From NCBI GenBank assembly GCA_902783815.1, contig CACZSM010000053.1, positions 1-9,656 of the forward strand: a DNA stretch of 9,656 bases. The letters are read 5' to 3'. The position numbers and the translations under genes are program-made. This DNA comes from an uncultured Ruminococcus sp. GTDB lineage: Bacteria > Bacillota > Clostridia > Oscillospirales > Acutalibacteraceae. Below are positions 1 through 7,346 of the stretch, in pieces. The notes beneath the pieces are model-generated. The model saw nothing but the letters and a program-made list of their open reading frames with translations, was not told the DNA's origin and ran no database searches. Position 1 is the stretch's first letter. Every line of letters begins with the position of its first letter.

Positions 1-216
1 CCCTACATTTCCAGAGTGAATTATCAATGCGGAGATAGATTTCTATTATGCACAGACGGATTGTATAATGAACTTCCCAAAAAAGAGATAGATAAGATCG
101 TATATAATTATGCACATAAAGATATTAACGAAGCCAGTACATTATTAGTTGATAACTCAATTGCGGCTGGCGGAAGGGATAATGTCACAGTAGTGCTAAT
201 AGATATCATTGAATGA
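1..216 (+). CDS. PP2C-family Ser/Thr protein phosphatase, C-terminal fragment cut by the window edge
   Basis: The frame is open from base 1, so this is the last 71 residues of a gene that begins outside the window; the in-frame GTG at 16 is internal. The piece holds the two C-terminal PP2C signatures: GDRFLLCTDGL, whose Asp-Gly normally binds the catalytic metal, and AGGRDNVTVVLI, the usual G-x-x-D-N-x-T block with the last metal-binding Asp. PP2C enzymes remove phosphate from Ser/Thr in cytosolic proteins using Mn/Mg. Its TGA stop lies just ahead of the ribosome binding site of the FHA-ABC gene, so the two are almost certainly co-transcribed. It is a different protein from the complete PP2C at 2708-3550; the matching motifs differ in sequence (CTDGLYNEL here, CSDGISGFL there). 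Family assignment is secure; the substrate is unknown, the FHA-ABC partner system being the obvious candidate. Confidence 0.88.
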   Translation, partial: PYISRVNYQCGDRFLLCTDGLYNELPKKEIDKIVYNYAHKDINEASTLLVDNSIAAGGRDNVTVVLIDIIE

Positions 217-220
217 GGGG
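215..220 (+). promoter_or_regulatory. Ribosome binding site fixing the FHA-ABC start at 227
   Basis: GAGGGG lies six bases before ATG 227 and overlaps the stop codon of the preceding PP2C gene. It would sit inside the gene if the in-frame TTG at 209 were used, so ATG 227 is preferred. Confidence 0.7.
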
Positions 221-226
221 CAAATA

Positions 227-1789
227 ATGAAAAAATCTATGTACGGAACGGGTACCGAAACAACTGATCTTCGTGAAAAAGAAAAGGATTTTATCAGCTT
301 TATTATTATCAACGGAGGTGATGACTTTCACCAGGCGTATCCTTTCGTCAATAAAAGAATCTACATTAAGACTTACGAAGGCCCGTCAACCGATGACGAA
401 CCATATATTTCCATAAAGGACTATTTCAAAGGTACTCAAATTGTCGTTTTTCAATACGTAGAAAAAAGTCTTGTTGGTGTATGTAATCAGAGCGAAGATG
501 GGAATATTCGTGTGTATGTAAATAACCAGATTGTTAAGAAAGATGAAGTGGTTAAAGTCAGTAGAGATCAGGATTTTTATATCTATATCAACAAGAATGA
601 TGAATCTTGTTGTATTCTCGGAAGCTCGAGAGATTATTCTAACAGAGATTGGGAAAGTTATTCTTTGTACCAAAATTTGGAGAATAGTAAGTCTGGTTTT
701 GTGCGTATCGGGCGAAGCGAGGAAAATGAGATATGTATAGATAACCATACAGTCTCCAGAGAACATGGATATTTTCAACTTAATCAGGGCAAAGTTTACT
801 TTTATGAACGAGCTGAGAATCCAATCGGTAACAAACTGAATGGTAAGTCAATTGAGAAGTTTTGTGAAGTCCCTGACAGATCGCTGCTTCTTCTTGGCAC
901 GGCAGCCTTTATTTACGTAAATGGTATCCTGCTATATTCTCCTTTCAATAATGGCTGCGAATTGTCTATTACAAAACTAAATAAGATTGTTGGGGCTCCG
1001 TTTAAAAAGAAAAAAACGCTGTTAAAGGATGTTACTATGACCATTCCGGGCAACAGTTTGGTTGCAGTAATGGGGCCCGCAGGCGCCGGGAAAAGCACCT
1101 TGATTGATTTAATCCGTCAGAATGAGCGAAAAACGTCTGGAAGTATTCAGCTAAATGGTTGTGAGATAAAGCAAACCCCGGGGTTCCAAAGATGTATGGG
1201 GTATGTTCATCAGAATAACCTGTTAAGAGATCAATTAACAGTTTATGAAACAATTAACTATTATGCGAAACTTCGAATTGGTGATAGCGTATCATCAACG
1301 AAGATTGAAGACCGTATTGAGAAGACTTTGGAACGAATGAATATGTTGAACCACAAGGAATCAAAGATCGCTGTTCTTAGTGGCGGCCAGAAAAAGAAGG
1401 TTGCTATTGCGTGCGAGTTGGTTTGTGACCCGCAAGTACTGTTTCTGGATGAACCTGCTTCTGGCTTGGATCCGGCTTCTGAAGAGGAGATTATGACTAT
1501 ACTGAAAGAGCTTACTCGTGATAAGAAAAGAGGAAAGACTATTCTGGTGATTACCCATAGTTTGCTCCATTTTGATGAATTTGACAAAGTGATCTTTATT
1601 GGCAAATCCGAAAAAGATGATACGGGCTATCTTTGTTATTATGGGTCTCCAAAAGGGATTTTTGCTCATTTCAAGGTTGACGAAAACAGCTTTGTCGAGA
1701 TCTATGAGCATGCCGTAAAAATGCCCGATGTTTCTGCTAATGCTTACATAAAACAATACATTGAAAAGGAGGAACAGGAAAGAAAATGA
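227..1789 (+). CDS. FHA domain-ABC transporter ATPase fusion (ABCG-like)
   Basis: A 520-residue cytosolic ATPase with no membrane segment of its own. Residues 1-150 are unassigned. Residues about 157-235 form a forkhead-associated (FHA) domain, with RIGRS at 160-164 and VSREH at 176-180, the residues that bind phosphothreonine in this family. The ABC domain follows, with Walker A GPAGAGKST at 283-291, signature LSGGQ at 384-388, Walker B VLFLDEP at 404-410 and the H-loop His at 444. All catalytic motifs are intact. It should power the permease encoded next, whose ATG overlaps its stop (ATGA). The arrangement resembles mycobacterial Rv1747, an FHA-ABC exporter controlled by Ser/Thr kinases, except that the permease is a separate gene here. 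The flanking PP2C phosphatases fit phospho-control of transport. The cargo is not evident from the sequence. Confidence 0.93.
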   Translation: MKKSMYGTGTETTDLREKEKDFISFIIINGGDDFHQAYPFVNKRIYIKTYEGPSTDDEPYISIKDYFKGTQIVVFQYVEKSLVGVCNQSEDGNIRVYVNNQIVKKDEVVKVSRDQDFYIYINKNDESCCILGSSRDYSNRDWESYSLYQNLENSKSGFVRIGRSEENEICIDNHTVSREHGYFQLNQGKVYFYERAENPIGNKLNGKSIEKFCEVPDRSLLLLGTAAFIYVNGILLYSPFNNGCELSITKLNKIVGAPFKKKKTLLKDVTMTIPGNSLVAVMGPAGAGKSTLIDLIRQNERKTSGSIQLNGCEIKQTPGFQRCMGYVHQNNLLRDQLTVYETINYYAKLRIGDSVSSTKIEDRIEKTLERMNMLNHKESKIAVLSGGQKKKVAIACELVCDPQVLFLDEPASGLDPASEEEIMTILKELTRDKKRGKTILVITHSLLHFDEFDKVIFIGKSEKDDTGYLCYYGSPKGIFAHFKVDENSFVEIYEHAVKMPDVSANAYIKQYIEKEEQERK

Positions 1790-2706
1790 TCAATAAGATA
1801 AAGGAACAGTTTCCTGTTCTTTTCAAAAGAAATCTTCGTTTGTTTTTGAGCTTTAGGGGAGCTGAGATATTTCGATTAATCGTTCTTTTGGCAGGCCCGG
1901 TTGTAACAGCATACTCTGTATGTTGGGTAATGAACGGTCATTTTTCTAATCAGATTTCAATAAACATTTGCGCACTGTTAATTATGGTAATGTCTGCCAT
2001 TTACATTGGAACTTTCAATTCTCTGTTAACTGTCTGCAATGAAAAACAGATATTAAAATATGAGTTCATTTCGGGTGTGAGTCCTACCGCTTATGTTTTA
2101 TCTGTTGCAACAGTTCATTTAGGAGTATGTGCTATTCAGGCTTTGTTATTTACAACGGTTTATATCAACAGGTTGAAATTACCAGAGATACCGTTTCTGA
2201 TGGGAAAGTCCTTAACCTGGATGACTTCCTTTTTCCTGATTCTATATGCGTCAGATATGTTTGGGTTGTTTCTGTCATGTATTGCTCCTAATGGTGAAAC
2301 GGCCAATTTTCTTTCTCCGATTTGTCTCATCGCTCAAATGCTGTTTAGCGGGACATTGTGGTCCATGGATAATTTACTGTCGCGTTGTATGATAGCAAGA
2401 TGGGGAATGGCAAGTATTGGCTCACTGATTGACTTGGGAACCATTGACGCCGGCTTGACAAATATGCTTTCTGCTGAAGAACAGGAAATGCTTGAAGCAG
2501 GATTGATGGCCTCCGGTCATACGCTAGAGGAAGCAAACAGTATTATTTCTGATCGTATGATTAAAAGCAGTGGTCTGGACATAAGTATTTATCAGCGAGA
2601 TGGACAGTATGTTTTGATGACATGGTTGTATTTGTCAATAATTATTATAGTACTATTACTTCTTAACATTTTGATTGTAAGATTCGTAAAGAACAGAAAG
2701 CGATAA
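1786..2706 (+). CDS. ABC-2/ABCG-like transporter permease
   Basis: A 306-residue membrane protein with about six predicted helices, near 30-49, 57-79, 103-127, 142-166, 171-190 and 277-300, and a long soluble loop at 191-275 before the last helix. This layout and the cytoplasmic stretch CNEKQILKYEFISGVSPTAY at 84-103 resemble the ABCG half-transporter membrane domain, where a charged connector helix precedes a conserved Tyr. The start overlaps the ATPase stop by four bases, so the two proteins are probably made in equal amounts and assemble as a transporter, likely an exporter. A hydrophilic N-terminus and a basic C-terminus (VKNRKR) both suit a cytoplasmic location. The insert near 225-265 is rich in Glu, Ser and Met and lies outside the membrane in this model. 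Substrate unknown; the modified Tyr-rich peptide downstream is a speculative candidate. Confidence 0.85.
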   Translation: MINKIKEQFPVLFKRNLRLFLSFRGAEIFRLIVLLAGPVVTAYSVCWVMNGHFSNQISINICALLIMVMSAIYIGTFNSLLTVCNEKQILKYEFISGVSPTAYVLSVATVHLGVCAIQALLFTTVYINRLKLPEIPFLMGKSLTWMTSFFLILYASDMFGLFLSCIAPNGETANFLSPICLIAQMLFSGTLWSMDNLLSRCMIARWGMASIGSLIDLGTIDAGLTNMLSAEEQEMLEAGLMASGHTLEEANSIISDRMIKSSGLDISIYQRDGQYVLMTWLYLSIIIIVLLLLNILIVRFVKNRKR

Positions 2707-2707
2707 T

Positions 2708-3550
2708 ATGTTATTGGCGTTCATTAACAAACTAATAAAGATAATTATGGGACAGAGTAATGATACAGATACGATTATGCATTTGCAATGTGAGTTGTTA
2801 TCCAGGAAGGGATCTGATAAGGAGGTAAATGAAGATTCTTTCCTGGTTGATAGATATGCCAATAATTTGGACGCCGAGTCAGTACAGTCATATACTTTAA
2901 CATCTGATTTAATGCATATATTTGCGGTTTTTGATGGCGTTTCGTCAGGAGGAAACGGGAAAGAATCATCCGAAATAGCAGCGGAGTCCTTAAAAAGAAT
3001 TCTGGATTATAACACGGAAGGGTTTGACGATTCATTTATTGCAGCTGTTGATGCTGCAATAAGAGATGTTAATCTAAGCATATATAATGCTTTTTCGGCG
3101 CAATCTGAATCAAAACAGGGAACGACCATGGCAATGATAATAGTATACAGGAGTAACTGTATTGTATTTAATGTGGGAGATAGCAGAATATACAGGCTGA
3201 CAGATGGTTCTCTGATTCAATTGTCCTATGATCATACCCTTGAGAATTATAAGAGACAGTTAGGGTTTATGAAAAAGGATCCTTTTATATCAAAAAAAGA
3301 TGGTGCTACACTTTACCAATGTTTGGGGAAGGACGTATCCATAGATTATTATAAGTATGGACCTTTCAAATACAAATCAGGAGATAGGTTTTTTATTTGT
3401 TCCGATGGCATTTCCGGCTTTTTAGACAGAAAAATTCTTCTTACGTTACTTCAAGCTGATTCAGGGCATACATTAGTGGATCTGTCAGAAGCTGCGTATC
3501 AAGCGGGGTCATTAGATGATCAAACCAGTATAATGATTTCCATAGATTAG
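2708..3550 (+). CDS. PP2C-family Ser/Thr protein phosphatase, complete
   Basis: A 280-residue single-domain phosphatase with all the usual motifs in order: NED at 41-43, FAVFDGVSSGG with Asp76-Gly77, GTTMA from 138, GDSRIYR at 157-163, CSDGISG with Asp233, and LDDQTS with Asp270 and Asp271. The metal-binding Asp residues (43, 76, 233, 270) are all present, so it should be an active Mn/Mg-dependent phosphatase. The length is typical of small bacterial PP2C proteins. The ATG lies one base after the permease stop; the ribosome binding site is weak, which suggests translational coupling. ATG 2747 (residue 14) is an alternative start. Its place next to an FHA-ABC system suggests it removes the phosphothreonine read by the FHA domain, opposing a kinase that is not in this window. 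Confidence 0.93.
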   Translation: MLLAFINKLIKIIMGQSNDTDTIMHLQCELLSRKGSDKEVNEDSFLVDRYANNLDAESVQSYTLTSDLMHIFAVFDGVSSGGNGKESSEIAAESLKRILDYNTEGFDDSFIAAVDAAIRDVNLSIYNAFSAQSESKQGTTMAMIIVYRSNCIVFNVGDSRIYRLTDGSLIQLSYDHTLENYKRQLGFMKKDPFISKKDGATLYQCLGKDVSIDYYKYGPFKYKSGDRFFICSDGISGFLDRKILLTLLQADSGHTLVDLSEAAYQAGSLDDQTSIMISID

Positions 3551-3560
3551 GAGGGATTAT

Positions 3561-4781
3561 ATGGCTGATACTATTAAGCAAGATATTCGTATAAGAGAAT
3601 GCGAAAAACTGGATGAAGTACTTAAGGAAGCGAAAAGTATTCTACAAACAAATGAATCCTGGAAGCAATTCTTTAATGAGGAATTAGCAAAGCAAGGTTA
3701 TACGGTCAGCAAGTTTCAAAGAATTTGTGGAGTGAGTTATAATACAGTAAAAAAATGGTCACTTGGAACCTTACCTAAAACCAGAGACAATTTTATTAAA
3801 ATCGGCCTTGCTTTACGATATCCTGTTCGGGATATCAATAAATTATTAAATCGTTATGGTAAGTATTCTGCTTTATACCCGAAAGCCTGGGAAGATGCAA
3901 TCTGTATCTTTGTAGTTAATCAATATCGTTCTGATAAAAGCGTTAATCTTGTAAAAAAACATGAGGAACTAAAGCTCAAGTATTCAATGGTAGTTAATGA
4001 AGCAAAGAAACCACACAATTCTAATATGGGAATGAGCAAAACAGCTACTGTATTTAAGGAGTTGGAAAAAACAAAAGATGAAGATTCTTTTGACAAGTTT
4101 ATGAAAAACCATGTCCCTTCATTTGCAGATTCGCACGGAAGGCTTATTAAGTTTATTGACGATTTTATAGCTGCTGTTGACGAGAGAAGCGAATTGCAGA
4201 TCATAGGTGATAAATCCAGAGACGATGAGAACAAAAATATCTTTAAGAAAGACCAGATTGTCAATGCACGTTCAGGGTATAAAAGTAATAAACGTTTTAG
4301 AAATGTGTGTGATACCCAACTATCAAATCTTCGAAATCATCGTGAGCTGCCAACAAGGAAAAACCTTATTATTCTCGGGATTTATCTGAATATGGGCCTA
4401 GAGGAGGTCAATCTTCTTCTTGACGCAGCAAATATGGAGCCGCTTTGTCCGAAAGACACTGTTGAGTGCATGCTGATTTATGTTCTGATGACGGTTGATG
4501 TTAATCATCCAGAGTATATGGTTGAGCATGCAACAAAGTTGAGAGATTCCGGGAATCAGGAATGGAGAAGCTACTGTGATTACTTCCTAAAATACTACGA
4601 ATCGAAGTATTCAAAAGATGACTATGATAAGCGAATTGATGCTATTGAGAGTTGTGTTGCAGACTATGTCGCATCCGTGTTACTAATGATTTCTAAAGAA
4701 GAACCTTCATATAAAGAATATCTTGAAGAATATGCAGATTTGTTAACCCGGGATGATTTGAGTTCGGATGACCTACTTTAG
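3561..4781 (+). CDS. Protein with two HTH (XRE-like) modules, putative regulator
   Basis: A 406-residue protein, mostly helical and highly charged, with no membrane segment. Residues 46-66 (Gly-Tyr-Thr-Val-Ser through Val-Lys-Lys-Trp) have the spacing of an XRE-type helix-turn-helix, followed by LPKTRDNFIKIGLAL at 71-85. Residues 246-309 repeat the pattern more loosely, with LPTRKNLIILGIYL at 263-276 and an equivalent downstream helix (LCPKDTVECMLIYVL matching LYPKAWEDAICIFVV). I infer an internal duplication. A good ribosome binding site (AGGAGG at 3549-3554) overlaps the phosphatase stop codon. It could be a DNA-binding regulator of this operon, or an adaptor that uses HTH folds for protein contact. 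The Ser/Thr-rich linker at about 155-245 could be a kinase target. I do not recognise a named family. Confidence 0.6.
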   Translation: MADTIKQDIRIRECEKLDEVLKEAKSILQTNESWKQFFNEELAKQGYTVSKFQRICGVSYNTVKKWSLGTLPKTRDNFIKIGLALRYPVRDINKLLNRYGKYSALYPKAWEDAICIFVVNQYRSDKSVNLVKKHEELKLKYSMVVNEAKKPHNSNMGMSKTATVFKELEKTKDEDSFDKFMKNHVPSFADSHGRLIKFIDDFIAAVDERSELQIIGDKSRDDENKNIFKKDQIVNARSGYKSNKRFRNVCDTQLSNLRNHRELPTRKNLIILGIYLNMGLEEVNLLLDAANMEPLCPKDTVECMLIYVLMTVDVNHPEYMVEHATKLRDSGNQEWRSYCDYFLKYYESKYSKDDYDKRIDAIESCVADYVASVLLMISKEEPSYKEYLEEYADLLTRDDLSSDDLL

Positions 4782-4811
4782 ATTGGTGGTTTTTGAGAGG
4801 GGACGAATACG

Positions 4812-5495
4812 ATGGCAGTTAAAGAAATAGACCTCATTAATGAATTACGTCAAACGTTATATACGGTATTTCAGGAAAATGGAGTTACCAGAGCCATTGC
4901 CTATGTTAATAAAGATAGAACTACATTTACGATTGATAACGGTATTGTTCTCATGGTAGAAAGCGGCCTAAAAGGATTGGACTTTTGCGTACTGTTAGAT
5001 AAGATTTATTCTTTGATAGGGAATGAGTTCGTTTCTGTGATAGACATTACTCATTTTGGACAGTGGAGTGATATTGATAATGTGCTGGCTCTTGAAGGAA
5101 CAGAGATATACTGTAAAGAGACATCAGAGAGTAAGTTAAATCAGGGATACTTAAAAGAGATTCAAAATACTATTCTTAAAGTGCAGAAGTATTGCAATAC
5201 GGATGGCTATGAGAATTTTGCTGAAAACAGCATGTTGACTGAGGCATGTGAGTATAACCTTCGGCTGATTTCTCAATTAGCAGATTATATTGATGAGCAG
5301 TTTAAGAAAAATAATCCTCAAATTCCATGGGATGCCTTAAATGGTTTTCGTTGGCGGTTGACTTCAACACTCGCTGGAGCTAATAAGTCCTTACTTTGGG
5401 AAATAATAAAAAATGACTTCCCAAAGCTACTAGAAGTATTGGAGTTTGTAATTAGAGTAGAAAAAACCAAAGAAGATAATAAAGAAACAAGTTGA
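4812..5495 (+). CDS. Degenerate nucleotidyltransferase (MNT)-HEPN/DUF86 fusion-like protein
   Basis: A 227-residue protein with two parts. Residues about 10-105 follow the outline of a minimal nucleotidyltransferase, with an AIAYVNKDR-x5-DNGIVLMVE block at 28-50. There the usual Gly-Ser and Asp-x-Asp catalytic residues are replaced by Val-Asn and Gly-Ile-Val. Residues about 113-215 match the HEPN/DUF86 (HepT-like) pattern: a helical start (YLKEIQNTILKVQKY), NLRLISQLADYI, NPQIPWDALNGFR, and LLWEIIKNDFPKL near the end. In the canonical R-N-x-x-x-H-x-Y motif, Arg180 is kept but Asn, His and Tyr are Trp181, Ser185 and Leu187. Both halves thus seem catalytically dead, resembling a fused MntA-HepT toxin-antitoxin pair turned into a binding or structural protein. 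A GAGGGG site lies nine bases before the ATG. The fold assignment is from pattern memory only; its job in this operon is unknown. Confidence 0.55.
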   Translation: MAVKEIDLINELRQTLYTVFQENGVTRAIAYVNKDRTTFTIDNGIVLMVESGLKGLDFCVLLDKIYSLIGNEFVSVIDITHFGQWSDIDNVLALEGTEIYCKETSESKLNQGYLKEIQNTILKVQKYCNTDGYENFAENSMLTEACEYNLRLISQLADYIDEQFKKNNPQIPWDALNGFRWRLTSTLAGANKSLLWEIIKNDFPKLLEVLEFVIRVEKTKEDNKETS

Positions 5496-5622
5496 TGAAA
5501 TATGCGATAGTAATATGGATTGGTGAAAATCAGAGTGGAGGTATGATAAAGTTTAATAATAGTCAATTTTGATCAGAAACACTGATAATGTCAACTAAAC
5601 TAAACGAAGGAGAATTCAGGAT

Positions 5623-6132
5623 ATGATTTGGATAATTATCATCTGTATTATCGTGTATTATTTATATGTGAAGAGTAAGAGTAAGCCTATTTATAATGTG
5701 CCTTCTGGTTTGCGTTTTACCGTATCAACTATGGCTCCTTACAGTACCATTTTGAACCAACTTCAGAATATAGTTGGCAGTGTTGTAATCCGCTTTCCCG
5801 GACAGGATATCCTTGTTTCTGTTCAAATACGCAAACTAAATAATGTGAACTGTAGGGTCGGTTTTGGAATATCGCTGGAGTGGTCCAATTTTGCCGGTAG
5901 TAACATTTCTTTTGGAAATGAGTTCTCTGTTAACGATGGTTCTGCAAGGTTTGAGACTAATTTGGCGACGGGTTTTACAACCGTGGAGGAAGTCAAAAAA
6001 GAAATAGCTCGTCAATTTAAATGGCATGATATTATTCTTAGTGACGAGAAATTCACTGTTTTGAACTATGGTGATTATACTAATACACAGTTGATTAGTT
6101 ATTCCTTCAAGGCGAGATATGAGAAATACTAA
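5623..6132 (+). CDS. Small membrane-anchored protein of unknown function
   Basis: A 169-residue protein. Residues 2-15 are a very hydrophobic helix (Ile/Val/Tyr-rich), followed at once by a basic run (KSKSK, about 17-21). The rest (about 25-169) is a soluble domain that looks mostly beta, with alternating hydrophobic residues (VVIRFPGQDILVSVQIRKL, YSFKARYEKY). There is no signal-peptidase site. The basic residues after the helix favour the C-terminal domain facing the cytoplasm, but this is a weak prediction. A GAAGGAG ribosome binding site at 5606-5612 supports the start. The 127 bases before it form the longest gap between genes here, so it may open the peptide-modification half of the locus. 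I do not recognise the family; a membrane-tethered partner for the downstream peptide enzymes is possible but unproven. Confidence 0.55.
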   Translation: MIWIIIICIIVYYLYVKSKSKPIYNVPSGLRFTVSTMAPYSTILNQLQNIVGSVVIRFPGQDILVSVQIRKLNNVNCRVGFGISLEWSNFAGSNISFGNEFSVNDGSARFETNLATGFTTVEEVKKEIARQFKWHDIILSDEKFTVLNYGDYTNTQLISYSFKARYEKY

Positions 6133-6186
6133 TGAACTGATGAAAGCTAAGGATTATTTGTTTATGTAAAATGCACGCTAAATATA

Positions 6187-6202
6187 TAACTGGTGCCAGT
6201 TA
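6187..6202 (+). promoter_or_regulatory. Perfect inverted repeat before the U32-family gene, candidate operator or RNA hairpin
   Basis: TAACTGGTGCCAGTTA has two 7-base arms that are exact reverse complements around a TG centre. It ends four bases before a strong purine-rich ribosome binding site (6206-6218) and is preceded by an AT-rich TATATAA stretch that could be a -10 element. As DNA it could bind a dimeric regulator such as the HTH protein encoded upstream. As RNA it would fold as a 6-bp stem with a GUGC loop next to the ribosome binding site. It is non-coding only if the U32 gene starts at 6222. Confidence 0.35.
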
Positions 6203-6205
6203 CGT

Positions 6206-6218
6206 GAGGGGAAGGGGA
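6206..6218 (+). promoter_or_regulatory. Ribosome binding site fixing the U32-family start at 6222
   Basis: GAGGGGAAGGGGA lies just before ATG 6222. The earlier in-frame ATG at 6171 has no comparable site close to it, so 6222 is preferred. Confidence 0.65.
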
Positions 6219-6221
6219 ATT

Positions 6222-7313
6222 ATGGTGAACATCTTTTCCGTGCCAATGCCGTTTAACATAGATCATATCGAAAGAATTGCGGCAATTAATAACAATGTCT
6301 CCAAAAGTAGAATAGCATATATGTATAATACATTGCCGGGAAATGCTGCGGGGTTATCCGGATATGAACAAACCAGGGTCATTAATAATGATATTGGCAG
6401 TATTGAGGATATAATTCCATATATCAGAAAGGTTAAGCAGCACGATATTGGGTTTATCTATCTTATAAATTCTCCGGCTTTTCTGTCAGAAAACGAGTTT
6501 ACTAAAAGGGAACCTGATTTACGGGCATTATTGGAGCGCCTGATCTCGGAAGATGTAATGGATGTAAGAGTTTGCAATCCGTTCATTCTCGATTATATAA
6601 CTCAAGAATTTCCCAAAATAAGGATACGATGTTCTACATCACAGGAATATTATACTGTAAGACAATATAAGAGATTATTGTATTTGTATCATAACATAGT
6701 AGAAATAGTACCCAGTTGGGACATGAACAGAAATATTCTCTTTCTGGAAAGTCTAAATACAATTCCCAATCTTGTGGTTGAACTTATGGTAAATGAAGGC
6801 TGCCTTTCTGGCTGTCCGTTTAGGGTTTATCACAGTATGTTCAAGCCCGGAAATGTTGATGGTGGATATTCTAGATTTAATTCCTTTTTTAAAATGGGAT
6901 GCGAAAAGAATTTTTATGATCATTTTTGGGAGAATATATGTATGTCAAACATAATATATCCTTGGCAGATCAGTGCTTATAATGAACTTGGATTTTACAA
7001 TTTCAAGCTGGTCGGACGGAATACTAATGCATTTAAAACTGGAAAATACATCGACATTTATAGGGCATACCTAATGGGAGTTGATGATGTCTCTTTGATA
7101 AAGGATGTGCCGTTTTCAATCTTCAGTAATTATATAATGGGAAATCCTGCGTTGGCAGAGTTGACAGTCGAAAAAGTCATGAATCTTTTACCGGATATGC
7201 AGTTCTTCATTAATAACCGCCCGAACTGCGGTAATAGCTGTGGGTATACCTGTCATTATTGCGAGAATCTTGCTAAGAGGTTGCAAAAAGCATATCCTCT
7301 GCGATGTGTGTGA
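6222..7313 (+). CDS. U32-family (UbiU/UbiV/TrhP-like) iron-sulfur protein with extra C-terminal cysteine motif
   Basis: A 363-residue protein using the ATG with a strong ribosome binding site; ATG 6171 would add 17 residues. The diagnostic stretch is VVELMVNEGCLSGCPFR, the U32-family core, holding Cys194 and Cys198. Cys227 (KMGC) and Cys240 (ENIC) follow. Four such cysteines bind a [4Fe-4S] cluster in UbiU, UbiV and relatives, which perform O2-independent hydroxylation of ubiquinone precursors, tRNA (TrhP) or rRNA (RlhA). The IYPWQISAYNELGFYNFKLVGR block matches the family's end of the core. A short C-terminal domain adds Cys336, 340, 344 and 347; the last three form C-x3-C-x2-C, the spacing used by radical SAM enzymes. 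The next gene is a radical SAM enzyme and a Tyr-rich peptide lies downstream, so hydroxylation of the peptide is a reasonable inference. The historic label 'peptidase' is probably misleading here. Confidence 0.78.
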   Translation: MVNIFSVPMPFNIDHIERIAAINNNVSKSRIAYMYNTLPGNAAGLSGYEQTRVINNDIGSIEDIIPYIRKVKQHDIGFIYLINSPAFLSENEFTKREPDLRALLERLISEDVMDVRVCNPFILDYITQEFPKIRIRCSTSQEYYTVRQYKRLLYLYHNIVEIVPSWDMNRNILFLESLNTIPNLVVELMVNEGCLSGCPFRVYHSMFKPGNVDGGYSRFNSFFKMGCEKNFYDHFWENICMSNIIYPWQISAYNELGFYNFKLVGRNTNAFKTGKYIDIYRAYLMGVDDVSLIKDVPFSIFSNYIMGNPALAELTVEKVMNLLPDMQFFINNRPNCGNSCGYTCHYCENLAKRLQKAYPLRCV

Positions 7314-7346
7314 TGATTTGAGATCACTAGAAAGGAAATATACAAT

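Noticed and set aside
386..778. Long minus-strand open frames here and at 1261-1605, 1361-1756 and 3920-4264
   Set aside because: They lie antisense to genes with clear domains, lack ribosome binding sites and encode low-complexity sequence without known motifs.
5520..5547. Promoter-like TTGGTG, 16 bases, TATGAT in the gap before the membrane-anchored protein gene
   Set aside because: The -10 is good but the -35 matches only three of six bases; in AT-rich DNA such matches are common, so I did not list it as a feature.
5495..5572. 25-codon ORF starting in the stop of the MNT-HEPN gene (MKYAIVIWIGENQ...)
   Set aside because: It has a coupled-looking start but no ribosome binding site, is very short and has no recognisable features; chance is as likely.
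5572..5586. Small hairpin ATCAG-AAACA-CTGAT as a possible terminator
   Set aside because: Only a 5-base AT-leaning stem with no T run after it.
6171..6221. Upstream ATG at 6171 as the start of the U32-family gene
   Set aside because: There is no close ribosome binding site, and it would read through the inverted repeat and the strong site before ATG 6222; the added 17 residues do not look like the family start.
7310..7327. Inverted repeat GTGAT...ATCAC around the end of the U32 gene
   Set aside because: Arms of five bases with an 8-base loop are within chance, and there is no T run.
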